DNA from: Hsuehochloa calcarea
Lineage: Eukaryota > Streptophyta > Magnoliopsida > Poales > Poaceae
DNA length: 64,000 bases
Reading direction: 5' to 3'
Assembly (NCBI GenBank): GCA_036346395.1
Contig: CM070611.1
Span: 25,368,473-25,432,472, forward strand
Position numbers and translations under genes: made by a program. The notes beneath the pieces were generated by a model. The model worked only from the letters and a program-made list of their open reading frames with translations, made no database searches and was not told the origin of the DNA. Shown one piece after another: positions 23,746 to 36,827 of the stretch; position 1 is the first letter of the stretch; each line of letters starts with the position of its first letter.

Positions 23746-25820
23746 TAATACGAAATTTATTGAGCGAATAGGAGAGCGGGAGAAATAATTAAGTAGGTAT
23801 TACAATTTTCGATGATCACAAGGGGTTTCATGAATTCTTGACAACTGGGCCTTGGGCCTGCCCATGTGGCCCAGAGGGGCGACCAAAGGGGATGACCTTC
23901 CCCAAAACCCTAAACCCCATCCCCTTTCCCCATGGGCCGCCACCCTCCTCTGTCGTGCTCCACTTTCTCCTTCCCCTGTGCGGTTATTCGTCAGATAAGG
24001 TAAGTTCTGTGCGTTTTCGATATCTCCACCTCTTAAAAGTTGTAGCCCTTGGTCTTAGATTTCTTTAGGCACCGATATCATATGATTTGGAGTTACGGTT
24101 TAGGAGATATGGTAGTTTTACATATTGTCGGGAGAGATGACGTGATTTGACATATTGTCTTGTCGGGCCATTATGAATTATTTAAGCGAATCGAAATGCC
24201 ACCCAAAATTAATGTTGTAGAGAATTCCATAATATTTCCAAGTTGATAAAGAACAGAATTTTAAAGTTGGAAAAACAAAGTTATGGAATGTTTACCGTCA
24301 TTGTGTTCATTGTCAGATTAATGGGACGAGAGAACTTCACTGAACCTTAGAGTTAATAGAAAGCCGAGTCGAGTTTGCACAACTAAGTTATTGTAGCCCT
24401 TTAAATAATATTTCCAACTTGATAAAGATCATCTCCATTGGATCGTAGAATGAAAGTTAGAGCATTTTTCCTTCTGCTGTTACGTGATGCAGTCGGATGT
24501 ACATCAAGCACATTCAATTGCAGATTAGCCTTTTGTGCGGGTATAATTAGGAAATCTTGTCTCCTAGTATTTTGAAGGTTTATCTGTTAAGTTTCATTGG
24601 GCAGGTTTCATGTCGTTTTGAGTCCCATATAATTAATTATGATTTTAGTGTACTTACTCCGTGAGGATGGGCGGTGGTGAATAGTGTAATGTCGGTTTAA
24701 CTCCGTTAATTGTGTTGGTTAGTCGGAGGGTTAGTGTAAGTCTCCTGTAGCTAAGTCGTGCCACATTATCCTTATTCCAAATATGTACTTGTGTAGGCGA
24801 GGCATCGTGTGGGAACACCGTCGTTGCTTGCTAACGTCAGCGTTGAAGGCAAGTACATTGAAATTTTTACATTGATGAATGATGTGTGTTTGTGTTCATG
24901 CAAATATTTCTATGATCCATGTTTTCAATCAAAGATGTTAATCAATATTCATATTCCATTACATGCAATTCCAATGTGTTAAGATATATTGATTATGTGG
25001 AGCCTTCATTGTTGGTTGTTGTGCCAATGAGTTGATGATCCATGTTCATATTCCATGATGTACATTCCGTTCCTATTTGATAATCCATGAGGAAGAAAGT
25101 CATAAGATTCATTGCATATGTTCATTCAATTCATGTGTTGTTCATATGCATTCCGGGAGTGGATTTGTAAAACCCATCAACTCGGTATGGGCATGTAAGA
25201 CCCACCATTCCAATGTGGGCGATTTGGACACCGTATGAAACGTTCTTCATCGATAATTTGGTCCCGGGCTTTGTTAAATCACGGGCTTAAGTGATTTATC
25301 GACGGGTGTCTCACTCGCTATACAGGTATGAGCATGTGTTAGTCCATTCCTTTCAATGCATCCATTCATTCCATTCGTATACATAAGTTTTGAAGATTAA
25401 TTCTTAATTAAGTAATGTAGTGACTTGTTCATAACTTGCTATGTTCAATTGTTTATTGTACTTGATGAGTTTGACTCACCCTTGTTTTCGTGTTTATTTA
25501 GGTGAACCTTGTTGATCATAATGATAATAGGAGGAGTAGACCGACACGTTCCACACGTTCATTACATTATATTTTCATTAATGTATTCAACTATGTTAAT
25601 ATTTGATGAGAGATGAAGCGTAATAAGTAATGTTTAGACTCATATCATGTCGTTCCATTTCCATGATTAGTTCATGATTATTCACCATTGATGAATGGTT
25701 ATTTTCACCTCGTTACCATGGTATTGTTGTGCGATTAGAAGCATATTGAACCTTATTCCGCAATTTGATGGTATGTTGTATCTTTAGGTAGCATCTTGGC
25801 TTCCAAATAGCAGTGTTACA
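23746..25820 (+). repeat. 3' LTR of the LARD-like element, copy A
   Basis: Aligned start tagaat-aatacgaaattta, end agtgttaca followed by the target duplication acctc (25821-25825). Many 1-4 base losses compared with copy B. Confidence 0.75.
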
Positions 25821-28608
25821 ACCTCCATAAACGCCACCACGTGCGCTTGTTGCCTTGCGTCGCCGATGCGTCCCAAACCACCGCCATCCTCAAACAAAAT
25901 CTCGACATTAGCAATCCATTTTGGTAATTTCATACCTTTCCTCTTCCTTCACAGCGCCATCCATTTCTTCCATGACTACACTTCTTTACGTTGGTTTGAA
26001 GAAGATGAGCAGTACATGCATTATCTAGTCACTCATGTACAGTACCAATTTAAAGAGTTGGTGTAATTCCTTCCAAATTCTTTCTCCCTCATGTGACCTC
26101 GAATCGATGATTCTTTTTCCTAAAATCATCTAATTTCTTCGTTTATTTTTAGTATTTATTTTCTAATTTTAGATTTTATTTTATTTTGCTATATATTCTA
26201 TTTTGCGCGTTATGCATACGCCCGATCATGCGGCGAACCACCACTACCATCGGATAGAGTACCTCTCGAGGTTCCATTTTGTTGTTCGTCGGTCAACTCT
26301 CCCTTCCTCTTTGGGCGGCCAATTCTTCCATGTCTTTCACTATTCATGTGCATGAAGTGCACAGTGGTATGCAATCCATACTACGTAGCCATTGCACCAA
26401 ACTTCACCACCTCCGTTCTCCCTCATCGGTTAGTCTTTTCCGTATTGCGTCATAGCGTGCCCTCGGTTTCCCCTTCTGTCCACAGAATTGCCGCTCTCTT
26501 TTACAAACCAAAATTTTCCGCCGGTGGAGGCGTCGGCGTCGTCATTAGATGGTCGTAGCTTTCTTCAAGCTGGATAGTCGTAGTTTTCTTCCACTAGGTA
26601 GTCGTAGCTATCTTGACACGATAGTCGTAGTTCCTTCAACTTTGGTAGTCGTAACCTGGCGACTCGAAGTTGTAACCTTTCTTTCGACCGGTGTTGTCGA
26701 AATCTCTTTCGACTAGTGTAGTCAAACCATCCTTCGACGATCTTTGTTGAAACCCTTCCTTCGACGGTGTTGTGAAACCATCCTTTGACGGTGTCATAAT
26801 CTCATTCGACCGGCGTTCCGAAGTGAACGATTACTAAGTATGAACAATACCGAAGATGACGATTGCCGGAATGAGCAGTTCGGAAGAAGAACAATACTGA
26901 ATTCCATCTTTTCTTGTGCTATCAAACTTACGGATGTTCGTTCTCCTTCATCTGAACTCCAATTCCGTCGATTCAAATTCCTAAATTCATATAAAGTCGA
27001 TATCTTCCTTCTAGTATTTATTTTATAATTTTTGGATTTGGATTTCCATTTGAATGTTATTTGAATTTGGATCGTTTACTTTATAGATTTCGATGACTTG
27101 AGAGAGAATTGACGCCGTTTGAGAACAATATTTAACCAAGCAAGGCAAGTTATACCTTTGATCATATTTGATCCCATTATTTCAAATTATTTAAATTCTA
27201 TTTTAAATTATTGCATGCTTATTTTTATTCAATGTAATTTAAATACATGTTTTAAATTTATAATTACGACTAAATCCTTTGTATGACCAATGTTGATATT
27301 TGAATCAAATATATTGTCACCTAGATAAAAACCTAGTAGATACAATAGTATGGTGGATCATTTGAAAATATTATGTAAAGACATGCTTAGACCAAAATGT
27401 TTAGTTTGGGAATTTTAGCCAAATGATTAACTATTGTTTAAAGTCTATGGCATTGGTTTGTCATGGAAGATTTTTGCAAATGATTTTGAAAAAAGAAAAA
27501 GTTGGTTTGTACTTGGGCAAAATGGATACTTGGTGGGTGCGGTTTATGCCTGGGCTCAATCAGGTAGGATTGAGGCTCGGGGTTATTTTGAAATCGCCGT
27601 CAGTTAAGGACGGTCTTGAGTCGCATCTTGTTAAGCCACATCATACTTCCACATGTCTCGAATGGGATGGACTTGGCTAACTAATTTGTAATATTCCTTT
27701 GTGGTTGTGCCATGTTGATGTGTGGGTGTGGGATGACCTACTTTTATATATTCCCATGGCGCAAGAGGGCTTGAGTCCAGTGGGTGGTTAGCCCAATGGA
27801 GGTGAAACCTTAGCGAGGTGGGACTACGGTGGGATGGCACATGGTAAAGGCCTTGACACGTGCTCTAGGCTGCTTACCTAAGGTAGCGAGTCGTAATGTC
27901 GACGGATGCCAAACAAACTAGAGAATTCATGTCTTGTGGGTAAAGTTGTACCACCTCTACAGTGTAAAACTATTCGAATAGTGTGTCACGGTCATGGACA
28001 TCTGAGCAAAGCCACTCAAAGTTAGACTTTGATTTTGTTTTCAAAACACTTTATCAAATGGTTTTGGATTTCTATCCAAATGGGAAGTTGGACGAAGCTA
28101 TGTGATAGGAGGGTATCCATCACCATATTTCATATGGAGTTATCCTACTATAAAACTTGAAATTTATAAAATAAATTTTAGTTATAAAATAAGCTTTGGA
28201 ACTTAGTACAAATATTTAAAGAAAATATTGCTTTATGCAAATTCAACCAATAAGTCTTCCTTTGATATATCCATGCATGCATTAACTCTGTATTGGGTGT
28301 AACTTGAGCGGTAGTTGTGCTCACCCTTGCCTCATGCAAATAAATTTGAGAGAAAGGACTTCACTACGGTGTTGATCGGCGACTAGGCATGATCGATTAT
28401 GGCGAATCAATTTGATTCCACTTCTTCTTCGTCTTGCTTTGTTTGTTTATTGTTGGCTTGTAAGCTCTTTTGTAATAAACTCTGTTGATTATTAATAAAG
28501 TTATGTGAATTATGGATGCTACCATATTTGTTTCTTGTGAACTAGCTACGATCATGGACTAGTTAGAAATGCCGAGAGGATTCAGGGTGTTACTCCGGTG
28601 ACAAGTTC

Positions 28609-28815
28609 GGATTGTGGTTCGTGATTGTTCGGATAGGGGTCCGAGTCGAAGAAGCCGTATCGTCTCAATGCTTGTTGCATCAACCTTGGAGTTAAAGCTA
28701 GTTACCCTTTTTGGTGGCTCATAACTAGTTATCCCGTTGTCCACAAAGAAAATCGCTTTCTTCAACCTCGCCATCCTACCTTTGTCAAGATCGGGCCACC
28801 CCTAGCAGTGCGCAT
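28609..28815 (+). mobile_element. E1 3' LTR, right part (copy A)
   Basis: Resumes after LTR X with cggattgtggttcgtg and matches 6815-7031 of the 5' LTR (tcgggccacccctagc near the end). It ends at about cgcat (28815), then gtcgg as the eroded E1 target duplication. Confidence 0.7.
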
Positions 28816-31455
28816 GTCGGTAGCGCCATCATAGCATCGTCTTGTCCAATGCTTGGCGAACGACTCCTTCCTCGCCATTGTCGTTCGGTGAGCCCTACTA
28901 CCTTCGTCGCCACCATCGGGATCGCCTCGGCGCCTCCTCTTGAATCTATCCTCACCATCACGAGCGCCACCTAACTCGTCACCGATGAGCCGAGCCTAGC
29001 CCTAGCATCTACTTCTACCTTCGGCGCCACGTGTACCTCATTGAGCTCACCATTGCCTCATCTACCCACGCAACCCTCGCTTGCATCACCGTGGCCCCAA
29101 TTGTCGACAACCTTGGGTTCCATTGCCGCCACCATCGAGCTTGCGTGTGAGCCTCGTGTCGCCTCGTGTCCCTCATGTCGATACTAGCTTAGCCCTAGTG
29201 CTTGCATGTCGGCCGCCTCCGCGCTGCGTCGGATCTAATCCCGTGGACTTGCTCCACGGTGAACAAATCAGCGACATGTGGATCCCATGTCAATGCGCTA
29301 TGCCATACACTCGTGAGCCATAGGCCGTCGACCAAATTCTATGGACTGGTCTATAGGCATGGATCCTACCGTAGTCTTTATTTTATATTTTTAAGATTTT
29401 CTTTTAATTCCAAAATTTATTCTTGGCGTAATATTTTGGAATTTCCTTTAGAAATTTCAAAATCCGAAATATTGTTTTCTTTCTCTTTTGCTAGATTTAA
29501 ATCTTTGAGCAGTTCTTCCTTATATGAACTCCGATTGAGACCATTCAAGTTTTAAATTCATCTAAATTTAAGGTTTACTTACCAATGATTTTATTTAATT
29601 TTTGAGTTTATTTGTTACTTTGTTTTGTATTTATTTGGGTTTTCGCTTTCATTTCAGAGTAGACATTTATACTTGGGAGTTTGAGGAAGGAGCGGTTGAT
29701 CAAGCTCAAGACCGATGTCAAGGCGGTTTCGAGCAAATTGTGACCATGTTGTACCCTATTATTCAAAAATTAATTTGATTCAAACTATTGCATGATATTT
29801 CGATTATTTAATTCTTTAAATGCTTTGTGATTAGCTGTACACCTACTTGATTATATCCACCTTGCACATTGTTTTATCGTTATGTTTTATCACCCTAGCT
29901 TGGTTAATTATTAGTTGGTATTATGATAGCACCAGCGTGGGTTGGTTGACACGAAAAGTCTACTTAGCCATGCAATGGGTTATTGATACCATTTTGAATT
30001 GCAAATCTAAACTTGACTAAGTGATTATGAAATAACTTTGTGGAAAGATTGTGTGCCATATATTGTCGCTCGTTGATGGCATGTGTTACACCTAACCAAT
30101 AGGGTGAAAAAAGATTTAGGCTGAGACAAATACATGGAATTGTGATATGGTGGGTGTGTGCGTTTGAAAAAATATGAATGTGATAGTTTGTAGTAGTTTG
30201 GCGGTCTTGCCTTGGTCAATTAAGCAACTTTGTATGCTATTGAATTGAGCCATAGCTGTATGACCACATGCCTAGTATAGGACAAATCTAACTTTGTAAA
30301 TTCTGATTACGGACATTGATTACTCAAACATGTAGTATAGTGTGTGCTAAGGTGGAGATGTGATTGTCTATATGGTGAGTCACATTTATGAAATTTGTTC
30401 ACCGTGTCAGTCAAGATGTGCGACATGCCAACCATCTATGTGGGGGCTTGGTGCGCTAGTATGCTCAACAGGAGAGTCAATTGTTGAGATAATGTTTAGA
30501 AAAGGTTTTGTTATAATTGGTGCTAGCTACACTAGTTATATCTTGTTGGTAAAGTGTATAACATCTGCAGTGTTAACAATCTATTCGATATCCCTATCAC
30601 GGTTATGGACATGCTTGGAGATTTCACACAGGTAGATTTTCATCAAACAAGTGGAAAAGGGACATCGTGTAGTTTAACTCATGTGTATGCGAGAATAAAG
30701 CGGTTAGGCTATGTGATTTATGTGAAAATACTTGTTAAAGTATTATTGTTTATTTATTTAAATTGTATTTTAATCTATTATTTGTATTCAAATGCAAATG
30801 TTGTTTTTTGGAAAATAACCAGTAAAGGTTTTCGAAATTAACCATCATCTATAATTGCATTCTATGGTACAACTTGTTGAGTACTCGTAGTACTCATTCT
30901 CCTTTATAATCATTAAATTTGAAATAGAGGTCCTCGCCTACTTTAGGAGGAGTTTATCTAGGAGATTGATCGCTAGGTCTTCATCCTAATCATTTGCCTA
31001 TGGCAAGTCAATGGGTTTTCTTGAGTTGTTTTCATTCCTTTGTCGTTTCTTTACATGCAGCGACCCTCATTGGCTTAATAAGTGTAAAATTGACAATAAG
31101 GTCGAAGCTATTATTTATTAATCAAATTAGTCATTTATCCTTATATTCACCTTGCATGGAATGATAGTTGTCTATGTTGACCTTGTGTGCACTAGTGTGA
31201 TTCGGACTAGTGCATTATATACAAAGTGTCGATTTTGCATATTTGAAATCTTGACAAGGGTGGCATCCAAAGCGTATTTTAAAATTTATGCTTTTCAATA
31301 AAGAAAGTGTATTTCCTTTATATTGAAAGTGGCTTGTCGGTCTCTCATATTTTAATTTATTGATTTTATTTTTGAAAATAGTGGCGGTCCCATGCGGTGA
31401 CTCATTTACTAAACACGTTTAAAATTAGATTTTTATTATATTTTCAACGGCCCAC
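28816..31455 (+). mobile_element. LTR 'Y', right part (copy A)
   Basis: Continues the LTR interrupted at 6080. GC-rich leader-like DNA (28820-29350) is followed by AT-rich DNA. It holds a segment like the X LTR (gtaaagtgtataacatctgc ... ttatggacatg, 30549-30613) and, at 31070-31230, sequence similar to the end of the 2.9 kb minus-strand LTR. The right boundary is not resolved and may lie anywhere from about 31240 to 31460. No supported gene. Confidence 0.45.
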
Positions 31456-34400
31456 TTGTTAGTGACTTGATACACTAAGGAAGAACATCGCGCATAGCCA
31501 GGCGCGATGGTGAGCTTCATGGTGGCTGACGGCCGCGATGAACAACGGCGTTGAGTGGCGGAATGGGGAGAGGGTAGCATAGCGAAGCTATGGGTGGTGG
31601 CGGCGACAAGGAGATGGGCGGCGGCGTCACGGAGTGGTGAAGTGCCTTGGGTGCGATGGGCCGTGTAGGAGGCATCCTGCGGGTGAAGGTTGGGCCGGCT
31701 GAACTCGGTGAGTCAAGTGATGCTAACGAGTCGAACACGGGGACCTAGGGTCACCGGTGAGCAGCCGTTTTTGCGGCAACACCATGGATGGCTATGGGCT
31801 CAGCGGTGCAACCTACTGCGCCTAAGCGAACTAAAGGGCACATAAGGTTGAGCCCACGATCGAAGGTGAGGATGATGAGTCGAGACAACTTGAGGCGGCG
31901 GACAATGATGAGCAGTGGCGACATCAAGCTTCCGTTGAGTTCATCGAGTTAATTGGGCTAAAATGGGCGTTGTAATAGCCGGGAGCATAAGGATGGAGAA
32001 AATGGCCTTGATGAGTCGAGGACTCACGGTGTGGTTTGTCAATAGTGAGTAGCGGTGGCGGTGGAAGGTTGACAGAAGGTGTTCTACATCGATGGAGATG
32101 CAACAAGAAGGTGCACATTAGGTCATGCACCTTGAGGATGGAGGGGAGGTGAGCGGGAACTCACCGAGTGGCGAAATCGCGGCAATGGCGGGCGGCTAGA
32201 AATGGGAAAGAAATGCAAGGGCTTGATTCTCTATGAGATAGACAATGTTAAGTAGGGAATATCATGATTGGGGAGTGGAACACATTGTGATGTGCTCGGG
32301 TTGAGCTCGAACTCAGAAGCAATGGGGACACATTGGCTCGGATGGGGATATGCAAGGCGAAGAAGACAATGGCACTTTTGTGTCACAAAGCTCAAAGGCT
32401 ACATTGAGTAGAGAATGAAGTGCTAGATGAATGATGACACGGGTGTCGAGAATGGAGCTCATCGGAGGAAATGGCGGTCGCGATGCTTGCTCACTTCGGT
32501 GTCAAGGATGATGCTTATGTTGTTGAAATATGCCTAGAGGCAATCATAGAGATGATGATATTTCATTATGTTCATGATTTTGATAATATGTTATCGTGTT
32601 CCTTGAATGAATCATTTGTTATAGATCAATAAGTATGTGACTTGTTGGTGGAACTCTTTAACTTATATGATATCATTATAAGCGTATCCACAGTGAAGGT
32701 CAATGGCGAACACACTCTATAACTAGCACATGTATTGATTGATGACCTTGTTTCACCGGTCATGGATATGGAATATCGAATCAATAATGTGAGCACATGT
32801 TAGAGAACATGGGGTTGGATAGACCCATCATTGAGACACTATTGAGATTGTTATGAATCTTTGTGTCATTAGTTGGTCTCAAGTAATGATGATGTATAAT
32901 CCTTAGACACGAGATCGACATGGTTTCCTACATGTGTAATAGCACTCTTAGGGGTTGTCAAAGCGCTACTCGTGGCGGGTAGTTATAAAGGTAGCTTTCG
33001 GGTATGCTATGAAACATGCGAGAGGATGTGGTAAGTCGAGATGAGATTTGCCTCCTAACATAATAGGAGAGATGTCTCTGGGCCTCGTGGTGATTGGATA
33101 AAAAAGTGCATGGCCATGCCACTAGTGGTCAGTGTCGACCACATGATGTTATCCACACTCGATCGAGTAGTGAGCAGTCCATGGATGACACAACATCTCA
33201 CAGGTTCAACCATGCATCGTGAGGTAAAGGGAGAATGCATGAGTAGGTTGCTTAGTTCGATCAATTATGGACTAGTCGTATGGAATACAGTTGGTCGTAG
33301 ATGGTCGAACGTAATCCTGAATGGTAAGAACACAGTCGTAGGAGTTCTGAACTGGTCATGACCAATTACAACACAGGTCGTATAGAATCTGAATCTGATG
33401 CGTGAGTGATGAGGAACTGATCATAGATCATATTACACCAAGGTTAGTCAATATATTCTATGTGTCTTTGGGAATGGTTGTATTCGCTAGTACAGGCGAC
33501 TAGTGGTGGAAAAGTTTTAGTCATAGATTACACATGAACACGTGGTGCACTTAGGCAAGGATGCATTTTGGATGGTGATCCGAATTTGTATAGGCACGAG
33601 TTCCTAATGGGCCTCGGTGAGACCCATCGAGGATGCCTATATAAAAAGGCGGTGGCATGGGGTGATAGTGCGAGGATGATCTTTGGAAGAACTCCCAAAA
33701 CCTAATAGCCATGCCTTCTCAACCACGCCGCGGTGCTAGCACTCGGTACGTGGTGATCTGCCCGTCGTGTGGATACCTCGGTGTTGTTGCGAAGCCGGCC
33801 TGGGGCGATCCGCAACTTGTGGCGTTCACCGAGTCGGAGGAAGTCTCGCGACGAATGCGACCACTCCGGACTAGCGAGGCGGCCGAGTACAACCACTCGA
33901 AGGAGGAGGCGTCGTGAAATCGACTACGTTGCATCAACTTCTTCTAGCGACTCTACTTCCTTCGAGTTGGCGCGTCTAGCGGTAATCGTGATCTATTACC
34001 GGTGGTTCCTTGGTTGCGCGGTTAAAATTTGTTTGTGCTATAGTAGCCTTGTCGCGTTACCCTTCATATGTTCCCATGAAAGCAGTGTGAAGCTCAATTT
34101 TGCATGAAAATGGAGCGGGGATGGTGAGGAAGAAGATGGCGCATTGGGAGCTTATGTACTACGAGTGTAGCGAGATCAGCGGCGAAGTTGGCGATTGCGA
34201 AACTCACGGGCATGCTGCGGCATGCATTCGCATGAAGCGCATCGGCGGTGGTGACAACGATGCGGGTGGAGAGCGGAGTAGATGGGCGCAAAGCGGTGAG
34301 GTGGCGATCAAAATCGACAGCGGGATGGATGGTGAGGCGTAGTCTTGTTGGCCTTATGAAGATGAAGCGGGCGATGGGTTACGATGAGTGGGGCCACGGT

Positions 34401-34782
34401 GTCGGCAAGAGGAGCGGAAGCGGGATGCACTACAGTGGCGTGCGCGTATAGCTGGCGTCTTTGGACTTTGGATAAAGGCGATAGGACAATGAATTAGGTT
34501 TGAATTTTCCAGAAAAGGCCGAGAGTTTGACAAATTCTTAAACATATGTAACGAGCTCAAAAAATTATGAAAATATTTTTAGAGGCTCTTAACATAGTGT
34601 AGTTTATTGTGTAATTTCTTGATAATTTTATTCGTTCTGAATGTTTCTCAAAAATTCTTTTAAGCTACTATTTATATGCAAATGCATTATTTGATTGAGA
34701 AAAATTTCAAAACATGTTCAACATATCTTCCTATGTTATCAAAAGTACAAATATCCCAAGTTTGGATTGTTTGGATGTTACA
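31456..34782 (-). mobile_element. LTR 'W', minus strand (copy A), carrying a Copia solo LTR
   Basis: Read on the minus strand it begins TGTAACATCCAAACAATCC at 34782, is AT-rich to about 34500, then GC-rich. It is interrupted by the Copia LTR at 32521-34066. It cuts off the 3' end of the Myb/SANT-like gene fragment at 34783. The left boundary is uncertain. Proline-rich minus-strand open frames are low complexity. Confidence 0.45.
32521..34066 (+). mobile_element. Copia-type solo LTR (copy A)
   Basis: Starts TGTTGAAATATGCCTAGAGG, a slightly damaged form of the TGTTGGAAATATGCCCTAGAGG start well known from Angela/BARE-like Copia elements of grasses, and ends CCCTTCA. The 5-bp target duplication tatgt is at 32516-32520 and 34067-34071. 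No internal region is attached, so a solo LTR. Confidence 0.8.
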
Positions 34783-34925
34783 AATATCCTTAAATCCTAG
34801 GAGATCCATCATATTGTCCCAAATATCTACATGAACATCGGTATTTGTCGGCCTTCTCAATAGCAGCAAGTCTTTCTATGCGGTGGTCGTGAAGGAATAC
34901 AAATAATCATCGGTGGATATCTTGG
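34783..34925 (-). pseudogene. 3' fragment of a Myb/SANT-like ORF1 (copy A)
   Basis: On the minus strand it encodes the same stretch as 59288-59439 (VDIWDNMMDLLGFKDI), with a small deletion near 34845 that breaks the frame relative to copy B. It lies between LTR W and the truncated solo LTR that continues into the gap. Confidence 0.6.
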
Positions 34926-34930
34926 GCCTC

Positions 34931-36255
34931 TGGCACCACAGCTATTCGGAAGCCAAGATGTCGCATAAATCTAACAAACACTAAGAATATACAACAATAC
35001 CGAGTTAATGGGCTCAATTAACAATATCTCATAAGAAGGCGATAAGCGATTAGCAGTTTATGAGAAGGAATGGAAAACATTCAAAATAAAGGCGTCAGTA
35101 GACATTACCAAAATTGGATTATTACAATTTGAAAATTTATCAAATAGTTGACATAACTAAAAGATAACACTAGTTATTACGGTTTGATAAAAGTGATATG
35201 CGGCGTGGTGGACTATCCTCAAAGGTCTTGCCTTCTTCCTCATTTACCTAAATAAACATACAAAGCAAGGATGAGCCAAAGAGTGACAATTACTTTAGGC
35301 GATGTAGAAACATTAGCGAACAAAGCAATCAAAATCCACTTGTGAAAAACTTCTCGAACATATATGGAATGAATGGAATGGAATAATGCAATGAAGGAAT
35401 GGTGCTCACAACTTATACGGTATAGTGGTGACACACCGTCGGTGTTCACTAAGCCCATTTAACAAAGTCAGGGGATCAATCACCGTATGAAGAATGTTTC
35501 ATCGGGTGTCGAAGTTGCCCACATTGGAGTGGTGACCAACATTGCCCACATTGGGTGGTGGGTCTTACATGCCCATCTTGGAATTGATGGGACTTACAAT
35601 TTTTCCACATCCGTGGACAACAAGAAACAAATGCATGAGCGGAATAAACTTCATGCAATGAACTCTTATCACATCATAATGTAGAAATATACATGGCATA
35701 CTGAACATGAATAGCCATACTAACAATTCATTCACACCCAATCATCACCATTCATTAGGATAAGGCAGTGTACTTGCCTTCCTTGTGTGACGGCGTGTTA
35801 TGAGGCAACGACGGTGTTTCTCCTCCCTTTGCCCCGCCTACACAAATATTTATTCAAAATAATAATAACAAGACATGGCGTGGCTACAAGTGTCTTACAA
35901 AACCCTCTAACTCCCAACATAACCAAAGACTCAAAATGGCGAATTAACTAATCAGTAATTTCATTATCGATCAGCGATGCGAGAAAAATCGTAATTAAAT
36001 ATCTGTGAATCAATATGACTTGAAACCAGTGCTCAAATACTTTTAACGTTGGGCTCAGAACTCTAGTTGGTGGGGTTCTTTGATTCGGCCAAACCATTAG
36101 CCTAAACAACAGTTGAAAACAAGCGTAGACATCTGTTCAGATTGCAGAACAGTAGCAAAGAAATTGATGTAACTTTCAATCTACTAATCCAATTGAGGTG
36201 ATATTTATCAACTTGGAAAGATAATTTAAGGGTTACAATAACCTATTTGAGTGGA
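34931..36255 (-). mobile_element. Solo LTR of the LARD family, minus strand, truncated by the gap (copy A)
   Basis: Matches 59445-60808 (its 3' two thirds in minus orientation). The end is preceded by the target-site bases gcctc (34926-34930). The sequence stops at the N gap. Confidence 0.7.
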
Positions 36256-36355
36256 NNNNNNNNNNNNNNNNNNNNNNNNNNNNNNNNNNNNNNNNNNNNN
36301 NNNNNNNNNNNNNNNNNNNNNNNNNNNNNNNNNNNNNNNNNNNNNNNNNNNNNNN
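36256..36355. other. Assembly gap of 100 N
   Basis: Exactly 100 undetermined bases, the usual convention for a scaffold gap of unknown size. The left flank ends in sequence equivalent to about 60808; the right flank starts with sequence equivalent to 12715. The open frame spanning the gap is not real. Confidence 0.98.
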
Positions 36356-36827
36356 GATGCATCAATTCCCAAGGGCAAGGTGCACCAACCTGTTACGTTT
36401 CACTGTGCATAACCTATATGGATGGAAAGATAATCAGGTCTATTTTAACCTCCAATAAACGGCTCATCATTTGGACTTCTGAGGAGAAAGTTATTGCTGT
36501 TTTACTGAAGAGTGCGCAGAAGTTGAGCAGGCGCGCGAGAATTCGAGAAGACTCCTTAAATGCTTCAACCAGTTGGCCTTCCACCTTCCAACGTGGTAAC
36601 TTACGTTCATACCCAGTTATGAGTGTTGTTCCTAGTATATATACCCCTCTACCCCCATCAGTTGAGGTATCTTTGAGTTTCGACAAACCGATATATAAAA
36701 ATTGCAGCAAGACTGCTGAGTGCCTTGCTCCATTGCTCTTGTGAGTTCTCTTGGATTTGCAAGAAGATTCCTCTGGGATCCCCTAATTCGTACTCTACGC
36801 TTCTGGGTGTTTTGTGTGAATTAGTTC
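36356..36827 (+). mobile_element. E1 3' LTR, left part (copy B, truncated by the gap)
   Basis: Nearly identical base for base to 12715-13186, ending in the LTR X target duplication agttc (36823-36827). It starts mid-LTR at the gap edge. Confidence 0.8.

Larger units (their letters stand above)
17467..25820 (+). mobile_element. LARD-like non-autonomous LTR retrotransposon (copy A)
   Basis: LTR 17467-19616 (about 2.15 kb), PBS at 19619 (tggtatcggagg, an eroded tggtatcagagc), about 4.1 kb internal DNA, and 3' LTR 23746-25820, followed by acctc. It is nested in LTR X. The internal region is T-rich with no gag, protease, RT or integrase motif in any frame, hence a large retrotransposon derivative that would depend on enzymes from another element. 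The same element in copy B (38207-49795) is better preserved. The small open frames listed here are noise. Confidence 0.75.
13187..28603 (+). mobile_element. LTR 'X' (copy A): about 4.4 kb solo LTR carrying nested insertions
   Basis: Starts TGTAACATCCCAAAG at 13187 and ends GACA at 28603, flanked by agttc on both sides (13182-13186, 28604-28608). After removing the nested elements, the remaining pieces (13187-14070, 16976-17466, 25826-28603) have no gag, pol, PBS or PPT, so this is a very long solo LTR. A TATA box (ctatataaag) is at 17229-17238. The 3' part contains the palindrome ctattcgaatag (27970-27981) within a segment shared with LTR Y and the 2.9 kb LTR. It is related to Ty3/Gypsy LTRs that start TGTAACATCC. 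Confidence 0.65.

Noticed and set aside
36247..36744. 165-codon open frame across the gap
   Set aside because: It translates 100 undetermined bases; the rest is E1 LTR sequence also present at 12777-13103.
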